From Chelonoidis abingdonii (Eukaryota > Chordata > Testudines > Testudinidae): a stretch of 64,000 bases of DNA. The number at the start of each line of letters is the position of its first letter. The first letter of the stretch is position 1. The notes beneath the pieces are model-generated. The model was not told where the DNA came from, made no database searches, and worked only from the letters and a program-made list of their open reading frames with translations. Shown in pieces: positions 1 through 11,114 of this stretch. The position numbers and the translations under genes are program-made. The stretch lies in NCBI RefSeq assembly GCF_003597395.2, contig NC_133770.1:77888892-77952891 (forward strand), given 5' to 3'.

Positions 1-1757
1 GTTTTTGCCCGCGTGGAGCTCTGACGCACGTGGCAATAACAGTCAAATCCAAAGGGCTCCAGCATGGACTGTACGGGAGATCCTGGAATCTGAGCCCTGT
101 ATGGGGGAACCAAATCTGTTCTATCGCTCCGTTACAGAGAGAAATGGCCAGAAGCGTTTTGACAAAAAAATCTCCAGGCTTACACAGTGCTGACGTTACC
201 AGCGTAACGGCAAGCCATGAGACTCACATGGAACGACATGGAGGGAGGGACCGGGGGTACTGAGGACGCCAGCTATCTCAGTCCACCGCGTCTCGAAAAG
301 TATTTGGCATACTTGGCTGAGTCCTAATCCCTGTAGGTTCGAAACATTGTCGCGGCGTTGGTTCAGGGAATAGCTCCTCACACTTTACTCACCACCCCAC
401 GTGAAGAAGCGGAAGTTACTCCTTTCTTGACTTCTTGCATGTCACCCTGATGTCTACTGAATGTGCTGGCAGCCCATGCTGCAGCAGTGACGGCAGTTTC
501 ACTTCCTCTCCCCTCCCTCGCGTGGCAGATGGTTGCGTAGGACATGGTAACGTCCCTTATCAACGTGAATCTCCTCATTGCTTGATAACTGCTGCAATAC
601 CCCGGCCCCACTGAGGTGGGCGGCTGGGAGGGGCCTGGGGTAAAATAGGATGATTCTGGTCATTCCCAAGTAGACGGTACAGACGGCTGCGTAACCGTCT
701 TTCATGATAGCAACTGGGGCTTCATTCAGCCCCTCCCTTTATGTTTGTAAGAAAAGATTCTGTACTGCCGGGGCTTATAGCAATGGATGCTGGGCTCCTC
801 TCCGCCACCGCTTAATGTCCTGCCTGGGACTATCATAGCACTGGAGGCTGCTTCTCCGTCATTTTTATTGTCACTAATCAGTGTTTCTTTTTCTTCTTTA
901 GGTTCTATCTGCAACAATGCGGGTGCCTGCCGCGTTAGCCCGGAGGTTGGGGACGGGGGGGAAGCAAGGGTGGGGTTGTGCAGGGCACCCCCTGAAATGG
1001 CAAGATAGCTCTCTATCTGCGGGATCTGACATGGCGCAGCTGTCTTCTGATCATGGTTCTCTGTACACTTGCCCTATTCTAGAGACGCCTGATTTTTTAG
1101 ACCTAAGGGGATTGATCGGGGAGTCATTCCTTTGCTTTTCACCCCCAGTCGATCTCGCCAGTTGGGCACCCCATGATGCAGCGGCCGGAAAGCGGGACAG
1201 TATAACTGTCTTCTTGCCATGTCCTGGAGTAGCGGTACGTGACTGTCACGTCTTGCTATCATGCAAAGCAATTGATGCTGCTGTTATGTAATTGCGCTGG
1301 GTATCGCCTCTGTCCGCCGCTCCAGTTACACATATGGAGGACTGTACCAAAAAAAAAAAAAAGTGAACGCGGCTCCCCATGTTGCCGTGCTATGGCGTCT
1401 GCCAGGGCAATCCAGGGAAAAAGGGGGCGAAATGATTGTCTGCCATTGCTTTCCCAGAGGAAGGAATGACTGACGACATTTACCCAGAACCACCCGCGAC
1501 AATGATTTTTGCCCCATCAGCCACTGGGCTCTCAACCCAGAATTCTAAGGGGCAGGGGAGACTGCGGGAACTATGGGATAGCTATGGAATAGCTACCCAC
1601 AGTAAACGCTCCGGAAATTGACGCTAGCCTCAGATCATGGACGCACACCGCCGAATTAATGTGCTTAGTGTTGCCGTGTGCACTCGAGTTTATACAATCT
1701 GTTTTATAAAACTGGTTTATGTAAAATCGGAATAATCCCGTAGTGTAGACATACCCT
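1..1757 (+). mobile_element. Harbinger-like DNA transposon remnant, left end outside window
   Basis: The block ends at 1741-1757 in a terminal sequence whose reverse complement begins AGGGTATGTCTACACTA, a terminus I recognise from an abundant turtle DNA transposon. A Myb/SANT-like coding remnant lies near the left edge, which suggests the PIF/Harbinger superfamily, whose elements encode a Myb-like protein besides the transposase. The interior is richer in CpG and GC than the DNA after 1758. It holds only short open frames, an A-run at 1350-1362, and a pyrimidine tract ending in AG at about 886-901. The left terminus lies outside the window, so length and target duplication cannot be checked. 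Family assignment is from memory of the terminus and from the Myb remnant, not from a search. Confidence 0.65.
50..190 (+). pseudogene. Myb/SANT-like protein N-terminal remnant (transposon-encoded)
   Basis: The frame beginning near position 50 reads QRAPAWTVREILESEP and then, about 25 residues later, a stretch with RFDKKISRL before a stop at 191-193. This is the pattern of a Myb/SANT-like DNA-binding domain: an opening APAW-T-RE tryptophan helix and a later FxKIS helix. Such domains are encoded by Harbinger elements and by their domesticated descendants. The middle of the domain is scrambled, with about one helix of sequence altered or lost, and the third helix is missing, so it cannot fold normally. 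I treat it as a dead transposon protein. Confidence 0.5.
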
Positions 1758-2860
1758 GATTCTCTGCATCTGTCCTTCAGTAAATGGGTTGCAACAGCAG
1801 TGGATGCACCTTAAACCCACGATGAGGGCATTCCTACCCATTGGATCTATGTAAATATAGATCTAGTGTCCCATCCCTTGGCCCACCATGAAACCTTCCC
1901 TCTGCACCAGCATATGAGGCTTGAATCTGCCAAGTGATCAGTGCTTGAGCCCTGATCCAGCCAAATACTTCAGCACAATGTGAATGTGCATTATGTGAAG
2001 CGTATGAGTGTTCCTATTGAAGCCAATGGGACAATACTTATGCTTAAAGTCAAGCGTGTGTTGAAGTGCTTTGCTGGATTGTGACCAAGTGCTGAAGACT
2101 TTGTAGGACTGAGCTTGAATGCAAGCCATCTGTCATTCAGTGGAGATGCACATCAATGGAGAGAACACTTTTTTTTTTTTTAAAGTTTAGTATTGCTATA
2201 TAGCCAAGTAGAGTTCATGTTGGTCATAAAATTTGCCTGTTCCTCTGGGTGTGCACAAGGAAGTTTTTGTTTCCATAATCTGATCTCAACCATGTGTGTG
2301 AATCTGCAGCCTAAAGCATATAGGGATATAAAGAGTGCAACAGAACATGATAAATAAATGTATTCTGTTGTGATGGGGTTAGTTAGGGCAGAATTCAGCC
2401 TTCTCTCTTTTACTTAAGACACACACATGCTCAGTAAACTACAAACTACTTATTGACATTGGTATGAGCATAATCAGGCCCTTAGATTCCTTTATCAGAA
2501 TACTGTAGCGACCCATTTTAGAGAAGATACAAAAATCCTTTCCTTCCATGGTGGGGGGGGGGAGATCTGTTTTTAAATCTTGGTGCACTTTTCCTTTTTC
2601 AGCTTATAGTGTATAGAAGCAGACATCACAGAAGAGCAAATTTGGATTACTAACTTACAAGCCTAGAACATGTTAAAGGGAGGGTTAAGCCTATATTAGC
2701 ATTTAAGGATGGAACTTACTGTTGAAGATTTTTAAGAGTGGTGCAGCATAACAGCACCTCTAGCATAAAACACTGAGAACTTTAACAAAACCCCAAACTA
2801 AAATCTAAGCTCTTAGCCAATTTTGTTAATGGGATATTTTGGAAACTGTACATACACCTG
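1758..2860. other. Unassigned non-coding stretch
   Basis: AT-rich DNA with a T-run at 2169-2180 and a G-run near 2552. No reading frame or repeat was recognised. Confidence 0.4.
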
Positions 2861-3719
2861 TGTCATAAACAGAGAGTTAAGGGTTAATGTTTCCTTTACC
2901 TGTAAGGGGTTAACAAACAGTGAAACCGGGAACACCTGACCAGAGGACCAATCAGGAACAAAGATACTTTCAAATCTCGGTGGAGGGAAGTCTTTGTTTG
3001 TGTGTTCTTTTCTTTGTCTGTTGTCATCTCTCTGGGATCTGAGAGTGCCGGATGTACTACAGGCTCTCTAATTTTCTATTCAAGTATAAGTGCAAGTAGA
3101 AAGGCGGTTTTAGTCTTTTTAATTGTTTTTCTTTATTTGCAAATGTGTATCTGGCTGGTAGAGTTTTAATGTGTATTTGGCTGGAAGTATTTTAAATTGT
3201 ATTTTCTGCTGGAGGAGGCTTCTCTCTAGTTCTATAAGCTGAAAGACCCTGTAATATTCCATCATGAATTTACAGTGATTATCTTTACTCTTTCTTTCTT
3301 TTATTAAAAGTTTTTCTGTTTTAAAGACCTGATTAATTTTCCCTTGTTAAGGCTCAAAGGAAATTGAGTCGGTACACCAGGAATTGATGGGGGTGGGGGT
3401 ATGGTGGTAATTCTCTGTTTTAAGATTCAAGGAGTTGAATCACAGTGATCTTCAGGGTAACTCAGGGAGGGGAAATGCTTGGGAGAGGCAACGGTAAGGA
3501 GGAAGGGTTTACTTTCCTTGTGTCAAGATCCAGGGGATCTGAGTCTTGGGGGTTACGTCCCCAGGGAAGGAGTTTTGGGGAGACCAGAGTTTATCAGGCA
3601 CTCCAAGTCCTGATTGGTTGCAGCTATCAGATCTAAGTTGGTAATTAAGCTTAGGGGTTTCATGCTGGTACCCCATCTTTTGAACGCTAAGGTTCAGAGA
3701 GGGGAATTATACCGTGACA
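2861..3719 (+). mobile_element. Solo LTR (family A, copy 1) with 5-bp target duplication
   Basis: The 859-bp block starts TGTCATAAAC and ends CCGTGACA, giving the TG...CA termini and a 5-bp inverted end (TGTCA/TGACA). It is flanked by perfect ACCTG repeats at 2856-2860 and 3720-3724. Internally it has an ATTAAA-type polyadenylation signal near 3302 and a purine-rich 3' half. No gag, pol or env follows, so it is a solo LTR left by recombination between two LTRs. The same family occurs at 10086-11050, 33646-34540 and 40189-40897. Whether the parent was an endogenous retrovirus or another LTR element cannot be told from the LTR alone. Confidence 0.88.
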
Positions 3720-3724
3720 ACCTG

Positions 3725-4588
3725 CTTTAAAAAAAAAGGACAACTCTACTCCCCCCCCCCAAAAAAAATTGGAAAGGAAATATCTTTCACTGTCAATGGA
3801 ATAAGCATAATATCACATAATCAGCAAAGCTGCACCCTGAAAGCTTGATCTTTGTGCTTTCCTAGTTGGAGAAATAACGTTTTCAGTGGCCTGCTTGAGA
3901 GCTCCTTTTATTGCCACTGTTCAGTGGCTGAACTTATGTCCGGATATTATGACATACGATAGGCATTTTGGGGTAGTTCCATAACCTGATCATACAGGAA
4001 GGATAACATAGTGAGTAGCAAATGACTGATTTAAAAATAGAAATTATAAATATATTGTGGTTAACTGCAATTTTCTCAAACAGGAAAAGATATTGAATTT
4101 GTTTTGAGAAGGATCTCAAGAGCTTTCCTTAATGTGCAACCAAGGCCAAGCTTCTTGAATGCCCCATGTACTGTATAATATTGCTAACAAAGGAAAGACT
4201 ATACAAGAAAGCAGAGGAGAGGTTTTTATTGACTGAATGTGAGCAGAGTGTGATTGATGGTGTTGCCTTTTTTCCCCTTTGTGCACTGTGCACAATAATT
4301 ACTCTAGGCAGAACCTCATGTTTTAATATATTGTACCGTAGCCTCTTTTTTGATTGAAATCCATGTTCATGTCATCTTGACAGCAGTGCAGAGTTAGTTT
4401 CTCCTGTAACATTTTTAATAATTAAACAAGCTATTTAAATCTTGGCATTTTCGTTATATTTACACTAGTGCTATCCATTATTCTGGGGATCCAGTGAGTG
4501 TGTATTAAACCATACAAAAATTACTATAATATTAAATGTCGGGCACAATTCACAAATGCAATGCAGTTCAGAGTTGGGATGAAACACC
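3725..4588. other. Unassigned AT-rich stretch
   Basis: An A/C homopolymer cluster sits at 3727-3768. Nothing else was recognised. Confidence 0.35.
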
Positions 4589-4765
4589 ATAGAATCATAG
4601 AAGACTGGGGTTGGATGAGACCTCAGGAGGTCATGTAGTCCAACCCCCCCACTCAAAGCAGGACCAACACCAACTAAATCATCCCAGCTAGGGCTTTGTC
4701 AAGCCAGGTCTTAAAAACCTCTAAGGATGAAGATTCCACCACTCCCNCCCCCAGTGATTCCTACA
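4589..4765 (-). mobile_element. CR1 LINE 3' end fragment
   Basis: The block starts ATAGAATCATAGAAG, the reverse complement of the CR1 3' terminal repeat. It continues with the conserved CR1 3' region also seen at 6862-7045. The copy is about 175 bp, typical of severe 5' truncation. It contains one ambiguous base at 4747. Confidence 0.85.
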
Positions 4766-4910
4766 TCCAGCCCACTAGCTTGTGACTAAGTTAGAGCAGA
4801 CCAAGAGGGTTACAAACCATGGGGTCTCATTTTCAGGTGTTAAATAGAAGTTGATTTCTTCAGAGCTAAAAATCCAAACGTTGTTGCCTGCTTGAATGAT
4901 CTGGCATTCT

Positions 4911-5047
4911 TAGATTAGACGCTCCATGGGGCAGGGACTGCCCTTTTGTTCTGTCCTTGTACAGTGCCTAGCATAGTGTGGGCCATGCCGAGTGTTCAGA
5001 GGTGCTACAGTAATACAGATAAATAATAATAATAATAATAATCACAA
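4911..5047 (+). repeat. L2-type LINE/SINE 3' tail with (AAT)n
   Basis: The sequence runs from TTAGATTAGACGCTCC through GGGGCAGGGACTG and a GTACAGTGCCTAGCA motif to an AAT tail at 5026-5046. This is the layout of the ancient L2-type 3' end. Related copies are at 43530-43612 (plus), 45757-45880 (minus) and 56395-56598 (minus). The family name is tentative. Confidence 0.6.
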
Positions 5048-5636
5048 CAACAGTACTTAACTTGGCTTCTACATTCGTTTTAAAATAACCTTATTTACAG
5101 GCAGAGGTCTCCCGTGGGATTTTGGTGGATCTTATTGCTCTTCATAGGCAGGGTAGGAAGAATGAACCCTGCACCCTGGTTGTGGCAGCAGCCAACCTTC
5201 AGTCAGTGGAAGGCTGCTCTCTGTGCTGGATCCCAGACATTCTGGAGGAGCCAGCAGCAAGGATGATCCAACCACCCTTTGTGCCTTCTAGTGAAGAAAT
5301 GAAGGGAGGCTGAAGTTGAGAGTAGCAAGGGGTTGAAGCAATGGGGATGGTTATAATTGTGAAGGCCAGTAGGGTGTAGAGGCAGGATGGGAGGGGCAGC
5401 CTGAAGCTCTCCCACCCCAAATACCCCATAGGCTGCCCATTGCCATCCCTTTGGTACCTTTGGCAAAAGTGTCCAAAGAATGTGTAGATTCCCTCCATCA
5501 CGTCACATAAACCACTAATCCTGCTGTACATTGTATTGATCTGCAATCTCCACTATAAATAATTTTCCTATTCACCTTTCATATAGTGTTATGTGTTAGT
5601 CATCTACGACATTTCATGTTAGCCTCAAAGTGCCTT
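5048..5636. other. Unassigned stretch
   Basis: Several overlapping short open frames on both strands show no recognisable domain. Confidence 0.35.
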
Positions 5637-6020
5637 TCAGTAGAGTTCTAAATATGTGGTGAATAGGTTGTGTATTGGAAACACTTTAACGATAGCAATT
5701 GGGCACACATATATAATATTGTTCAGCATGGAGAGGTATACTGTATGTATATATTGAGAAAGTAACATTACGATTTGGTGAGGTCTTGGATATGAGGAAG
5801 AGAAGGCAAGGGAGGGATCAAGGATGATACTAAGGTTACAAGCATGGGTGATGGAAAGGAAGATGATATTGCTGACAGGGTAAGGAGGAAAGAACAAGTG
5901 TTCCTTCATAGCCATGTGGAGTGTAAGGTGGTAGGACGACATCCAAGAGGATGGATTTAGGGGTCTGGGCTGGAGGGTAGAGGTGAACGATGGCTGTCTG
6001 TGTTTGAGAAAGGGGAACAT
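5637..6020 (-). pseudogene. L2-like LINE reverse transcriptase C-terminal fragment
   Basis: The minus-strand frame of 127 residues contains SSWMSSYHLTLH followed about 35 residues later by NLSIILDPSLAFSS. The spacing and wording match the post-palm part of L2-clade LINE reverse transcriptases: a WMSxxxLxLN motif, then NLGVxLDxxLSF. The YADD catalytic motif would lie upstream and is not seen. Only this short region is recognisable, so it is a 5'-truncated or otherwise fragmentary relic. It could instead belong to another jockey-superfamily LINE. Confidence 0.45.
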
Positions 6021-6487
6021 ATGTGAATTTTTACGTACTGATCAGAGGAATGCTAGTGGAACACATGGGTTCTAATGGTATGGAGGAACAAAAGGAGAGG
6101 GCCAAGTATACTGGGCACAGACCTCATCAGTGAGAAGTGGATTCTCATCCTCATATTGACAACTGTTTACTCTGAGAGTGGCTGGGTTAGAACCTCTTTG
6201 TACCTTAGTTATTCCATCTGTAAAATGATTCATCGCTGAGTAGATGAATCTGTGTATTCCACGTAGGTGTGTGCATGCCCGGAGCTGGAGAAATTTGCCT
6301 AGCAGTACCTACGGAGGGCTTAGTGGTCATAGCTCCTCCACTGGCTACATGAGGCAGCACCATTCTCACCGTTTCTGCTTACCACCCGTGGCTGGACTCA
6401 GAGCTCTGCGTGGTTTTAACCTCACAACCTCTCAACTAGTTTAGTTTTTTCGCTTGTGTGTATAGTTAGTAGTACGCTTAGTATGTC
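6021..6487. other. Mixed repeat debris upstream of the DIRS fragment
   Basis: A short MIR-like piece (CCATCTGTAAAATG) lies at about 6210-6228. From about 6255 the DNA becomes GC-richer and resembles untranslated sequence of a retroelement, possibly the same one as the recombinase fragment that follows. No open frame is convincing. Confidence 0.3.
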
Positions 6488-6775
6488 AGAAAACTTGCAT
6501 TCCTAGTAGCGATAACATCTGCAAGAAGAGTCTACAAGTTGCAGGCTCTGATGGCAGAGCCACCTTATACACAATTCTCCAAAGACAGAGTGGCTTTATG
6601 ACCGCATCCAAAATTGTTGTGTAAACTGGTTTCTCAGTTTCATTTGAACCAGGTGGTATAATTACCTGTGTTCTCTCTGAAACCACATTTATCCTCAAAG
6701 GAGCAACGTCTTCATCCCTTAGATATCAGGCAATGTCTAGCCTTCTGTGTGGACAGGACTAAACTGTCTCATGCT
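6488..6775 (+). pseudogene. DIRS-type tyrosine recombinase remnant
   Basis: Read in one frame from 6488, about 96 codons give a recognisable DIRS-like protein. It starts RKLAFLVAITSARR, the helix holding the first catalytic arginine of tyrosine recombinases. It continues with a PPYTQF-KDRVAL segment and ends with HPLDIRQCLAF. Two in-frame stops break it, at about 6599 and 6659. DIRS elements use a tyrosine recombinase instead of a DDE integrase. The later His/Arg/Tyr boxes are absent, so this is a fragment. Assignment is by pattern recognition only. Confidence 0.5.
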
Positions 6776-7061
6776 TCATCTCATTTGTGTCATATGCAGA
6801 TCACATGAAGGGTAAAGTGGTCTCTTCACAGACAATTACAAATGTATAGCATCCTGCATCATAGAATCATAGACAATTAGAATTGGAAGAGACCTCAGGA
6901 GGACATCTAGTCCAACCCCCCACTCAAAGCAGGACCAACACCAACTAAATCATCCCAGCTAGGGCTTTGTCAAGCCAGGTCTTAAAAACCTCTAAGGATG
7001 AAGATTCCACCACTCCCTAGGTATCCCATTCCAGTGCTTCACCACTCTCCTAGTGAAATAG

Positions 7062-7198
7062 AAGCAGAGCTTTCATATCTGACGAAGTGGGTATTCACCA
7101 CAAAGGCTTAGGCTCCAATACATTTGTTAGTCTATAAGGTGCCACAGGACTCTTTGTTGCTTTTTCAGATCCAGACTAACACAGCTACCCCTCTGATA
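7062..7198 (+). mobile_element. Short Penelope-like element fragment with 12-bp target duplication
   Basis: A 137-bp insert lies between two copies of CTAGTGAAATAG, at 7050-7061 and 7199-7210. The second copy restores the interrupted CR1. The insert carries a hammerhead-like motif at its start and ends in a tract reading ACAGCTACCCCTCTGATA. This sequence is abundant in turtle genomes. The hammerhead motif points to Penelope-like elements, which are known to carry such ribozymes in their terminal repeats. The 12-bp duplication supports retrotransposition. Confidence 0.6.
7079..7105 (+). ncRNA. Decayed hammerhead ribozyme motif
   Basis: CTGACGA at 7079-7085 fits the CUGANGA box of a hammerhead ribozyme. 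It is followed by a short stem, GTGG (7087-7090) pairing with CCAC (7098-7101). The GAAA expected straight after the stem is replaced by AAAG, and one stem base appears lost. The core guanine of the GAA box is therefore gone and cleavage activity is unlikely. Minimal hammerheads of this form are established features of Penelope-like elements. Confidence 0.5.
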
Positions 7199-7216
7199 CT
7201 AGTGAAATAGTGTTTA

Positions 7217-7426
7217 CTAATATCCAGTATCAGCTGAGAACAGCTGAACTCCATCGTCTTTGGAACCCCCGTTCAGGTAGTTGAGGGCTGCTATCAAATC
7301 CCACCTCATTCTTCTTTTCTGCAGACTGACTAACCCCCGTTTCCTCAGCCTCTCCTCATAAATCATGTCCCCCAGCTCTCTGGTTATTTTTGTTGCCCTC
7401 CACTGGACTCTTTCCAATTTGTCCAC
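7217..7426 (-). pseudogene. CR1 reverse transcriptase C-terminal tail
   Basis: The minus-strand frame starts [18 protein letters not shown] and continues with [28 protein letters not shown], split here for length. This is the hallmark C-terminal region of CR1 ORF2, just after the polymerase domain. The upstream polymerase is absent because the copy is 5' truncated. The frame is open for 69 codons, but the usual CR1 end is lost by a deletion. Confidence 0.8.
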
Positions 7427-7575
7427 ATCCTTTCTGTAGAGGGGGGCCCCAAAACTGGATGCAGTACTTCGGATGTGGCCTCACCAGTGCCAAATAGAGG
7501 GGAATAATCACTTCTCTCGATCTGCTGGCAGTGCTTCTACTAATGCAGCCCAATATGCATCTCATGCATTTACAC

Positions 7576-8839
7576 ATTTCATACTGCCCACAGATTGCAT
7601 TGATAATGCTTCATGTCTAGTACACTTGGATAGCAGTAGATGCTCCTCAGAAATCCTGGTCTGCTTTCTGTTCACTTGATATCATTCTGGTGTTCAGGGT
7701 GTTATGTCACTGAGGGATATATTGCTTCTGAATGTAATCAAATGATACTGCGTAACACTGTTCTATACGCAAAAAAGTCCAAAATACCACATACAATGGC
7801 TTTTATTTCCTCTAGTGCTATAATTATACAATGGCATCACATATCTGACCTGCTCTCAGGTCTTGAAACCCCCTGATTTACTGGGCCTATGAGCTGTATT
7901 CTTTGCATGACTCATCTCTGCCTTACAGCACATAGCCTGTGAGACGGATTCTGAGCTTGGATACAACAGAATTGCTCCACTGAAGGCAATTTATGGCATG
8001 TTACTCAGATGAAACTCTGGCTATGTATGTTCTGTAAGATACACTGTTCCAAGAATTAAGCACTTCCAAGGTACAACAGGTTGAATTCTAACCTCAGGCT
8101 GAAACTCTGCTCTTAACTTCTGTTTTTAATGGGTCATTTCAGGACCTTATCTTTAAATTTTGAAACAATGTCCATTTGTAATCATGTGAGAATAAATTTT
8201 TTTTTTAGACACTGAACATGGAATTGCATTAAAATAAGGAAAATAGTATTACCACTAGTGCTATTTTGGCTCTTTCTTCATTTCACTATACAGCCTCTGC
8301 CTAAAATCACTCCCAACCTCCACCTGCATGGCTTTCTACTATAGATTCAAAGAAAGTATACATCCTTGCATCTCCACTGTTATTTTTTCTATATGATATG
8401 TTTAACAGGAATCAATTATCTGCAGCAAGTTATGGATCCAGATGGGTCATTTGTTTGTCCAGATCTGACAATCTGCAGGCTTTGAGGAAGGTTTTGTCAG
8501 TTGGTTCACTTATGCTATCAAACCTTCCAAAGTGTAAACTCTCATTCAATAAGTTTAATAGTACTCAAAAGGATTGTCTCTTTTCACTAAATAGCATACT
8601 AATGACAACTGACTAGAATCAGATCATAATTCACCTGGGTCTGGAAACAGCTTGAAGATGCCACTTATTTCTTATGTTCCAGGTATCTGGACCAGTCTCA
8701 ACTACATGGACTCTTGGGGGACACCTGTGTCCAGTGACAATAGCTGGTGTTTCCCAGTGTTTTTCCTCATCTGATTATATCAAGACCAAGTCTCTTGGTT
8801 TAAGGTTAAATAAGTTTCAGGCAGCATTTTGGTCGTTAA
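7576..8839. other. Unassigned stretch
   Basis: AT-rich DNA with short chance frames and a T-run near 8198. No repeat or gene was recognised. Confidence 0.35.
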
Positions 8840-8942
8840 AGAATCATAGGACTGGATGAGACCTTGAGAGGTCATCTAGTCCAGTCCCCTGCACTCATGG
8901 CAGGACTAAGTATTATCTAGACCATTCCTGACAGGTGTTTGT

Positions 8943-9194
8943 CTAACCTGCTCTTAAAAATCTCCAATGATGGAGATTCCACAACCTCCCTAGGCAGTGC
9001 TTAACTACCCTGACAGTTAAGAAGTTTTTCCTAATATCCAACCTAAACCGCCCTTGCTGCAGTTTAAGCCCATTGCTTCTTGTCCTGTCCTCAGAGGTTA
9101 AGAACAATTTTTCTCCCTCCTCCTTGTAACAACCTTTTATGTACTTGAAAACTGTTATTATGTCCTCTCCGTCTTTCTCTTTTCTGGTAAACAA
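8943..9194 (-). pseudogene. CR1 ORF2 C-terminal tail
   Basis: The 83-residue frame contains ITVFKYIKGCYKEEGEKLF, RTRSNGLKL and RFRLDIRKNFLTVRVVKHC. This is the typical CR1 ORF2 C-terminus following the reverse transcriptase, with the YKYLKG, RGNxxKL and RxxFxxRVV pattern. It belongs to the CR1 copy at 8840-12553. The frame is not continuous with the polymerase upstream. Confidence 0.8.
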
Positions 9195-9679
9195 ACCCCA
9201 TTTTTCCGGCCTTCCTCATGTGGTCATGTTATTTTGATCTCTTTAATCATTTTTGTCCTTGCTCTGGACTTCTCAATTTGTGCATTACCTTTCCTGAAAT
9301 TTGTGTCAGAATGGCACACTCGCCAGTTAGGCCTATCAGCACAGTAGAGCAGAAGCATTCTTCCGTGGTCTTGCTTTCACATTGTTTAATTTCTCAGGTA
9401 TGATGTTTGCTTTTTTGCGAGCGCGTTACATGTTGATCATATTTGCTTTGGCCACTTGCCCCCGATGCCCTTTCGCCGAGCTCCTTCCTTAGGCAGTCAT
9501 TTTCCTTTTGTATGTGCTGCAACTGATATGCCTTCCTATGGAGTACTTTGATTTGTCTTTATTTTTATCTATTTCTAGATTTCTTCCGTTTGTCGTGATC
9601 ATTTGTTGATCTCTCTAATCCTATCCTTCAAGCACTGTGCACTTTCCCGCTTGGTATCGTCCACACCTTACGGTTCTCT

Positions 9680-11114
9680 TGTGACTCAGTGGGCCAGAGA
9701 GCAGTTGGGTGTTAGGGAGATATATGGCCCTAGGCTAATTAGCCTGGTTTCCCTGTGCTGGATGGTTTTAGGTTTATTTGCGCACCTTTAGCAATTGAAG
9801 CCTGTGCGAACCTAATTAAACACCCTGTTCAGGCGCAGGGTGGAGCGCGAGAGGTGGGTTTGGCTGTGTGCTAGTACTGCAAACCGGCCAGGGAGGGCGA
9901 CTGGCTCACGAGAGGGAACTTCCCGTTCAAAGGACCAGGCGGGTACCTTACAAGGGGAGGGTTAGAACCGAGTGGTTGAGAGGGGTGGGGCTTCAGAAGT
10001 GGGAGCAACCACCCCTTCCTGTTCCTCCTCTACCACTTCCAGTCACTAGTTGTGTCTCGGTTGCCCGAGCAGGCAAGGGTGGATCTGTCATAAACAATAG
10101 TAGGTGTATAAGAGTCTTTTTCTTTTGCTGTAAGGGTTACGTTCGTAGCCTGGCTGTGCTCCTGACGGAGCCATCAGGGTACAGGTATTTCAATCTTGAG
10201 GGAGGGTTTAACTTGTGTTGTGTGTTAGAATTTGTTGTTCTCGTTGGGTCTATGAGAGGACCAGCGTGCAACCAGGTTTTCCTCAATCTTCTCGATACAG
10301 GCTCTTATAGTTCAAATAGTGGGTCTAGTTAGATATAGGCGAGTAAGGCTTTTTTTGCTTTCCTTTATTTTGCGATGTGCATTGGCGTAAGATAGTCAGA
10401 TTTGTAATTTTGATAGAGGGATTTTGATTTGATACGTTGTAATCTAGGCTGAGGGTATTTTCTGTCTGTTTAGCTGAAAAACCCTGTATCTAATCCATCT
10501 TAAATTTACAAAGATAATTTTTACTGTTTTTCTCTCTTTAATTAAAAGCTTTTCTTGTTTAAGAACCTGATAGTTTTTTTATTCTGGTGAGACCCCAGGG
10601 GACTGGGTCTGGATCCACCAGGGACTTGGTGGGGAGAAAAGAGGGAAGGGGGAGAGAGAGGTTAATTTTCTCTCTGTGTTAGGATTATTTTCTCTCTCAG
10701 GGAGAGTCTGGGAAGGGGAAAGAGAAGGAGTGGGGAAGGTGAATTTTCCTCTCTGTTTTGTGATTCAAGGAGTTTGAATCACAATGGTCTTCCATGGTAA
10801 CCCAGGGAGGGGAAGCCTGAGAGAGGCAATGGTGGGGGAAGGTTTACTTTCCTTGTGTTAAGATCCAGAGGGTCTGGGTCTTGGGGGTCCCCGGGCAAGG
10901 TTTTGGGGGGACCAGAGTGTACCAGGCACTAGAATTCCTGGATGGTGGCAGCACTACAGGTTCTAAGCTGGTGATTAAGCTTAGAGGAATTCATGCTGGT
11001 ACCCCACCTTTTGGGTGCTAAAGTTCAGAGTGGGGAATTATACCATGACAGCATCCTAGCCCCCCGGCCAAGAAAAGTATGGGACCCACCATACAAAGTG
11101 GCCATTTTGTCACA
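9680..11114. mobile_element. Solo LTR-like element (family B), split by a family A solo LTR, 6-bp target duplication
   Basis: The outer block starts TGTGACTCAG at 9680 and ends TTTGTCACA at 11114, giving inverted TGTGAC/GTCACA termini. Perfect TTCTCT duplications lie at 9674-9679 and 11115-11120, and joining them restores the CR1 reading. Subtracting the inner LTR (10086-11050) and its 5-bp duplication leaves about 465 bp. A 6-bp duplication and TG...CA ends fit an LTR element. There is no coding sequence. Open frames such as 9868-10332 cross LTR junctions and are not genes. Orientation is not certain. Confidence 0.72.
10086..11050 (+). mobile_element. Solo LTR (family A, copy 2), nested in family B LTR
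   Basis: This 965-bp copy starts TGTCATAAAC and ends CCATGACA. Its last 60 bases, from CATGCTGGTACCCC to the end, match copy 1 almost base for base. Its flanks are GGATC (10081-10085) and GCATC (11051-11055), a 5-bp duplication with one mismatch. It carries ATTAAA near 10540 and GA-rich tracts at 10630-10740. The 5' third differs strongly from copy 1, so subfamilies exist. Confidence 0.82.

Larger units (their letters stand above)
6862..7575 (-). mobile_element. CR1 LINE 3' fragment, interrupted by a Penelope-like insert
   Basis: The element begins with the CR1 3' end (TAGAATCATAGACAATT). It runs backwards through the 3' untranslated region into the end of the reverse transcriptase frame at 7217-7426. 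At 7062-7198 it is split by a short insertion with a 12-bp target duplication. A segment of the usual 3' region near 7220 is missing compared with other CR1 copies. Confidence 0.85.

Noticed and set aside
886..905. Pyrimidine tract plus AG that looks like a splice acceptor
   Set aside because: It lies inside transposon DNA, with no convincing exon following it.
9868..10332. 154-codon plus-strand frame
   Set aside because: It crosses the border between two nested LTRs at 10086 and has no recognisable domain.
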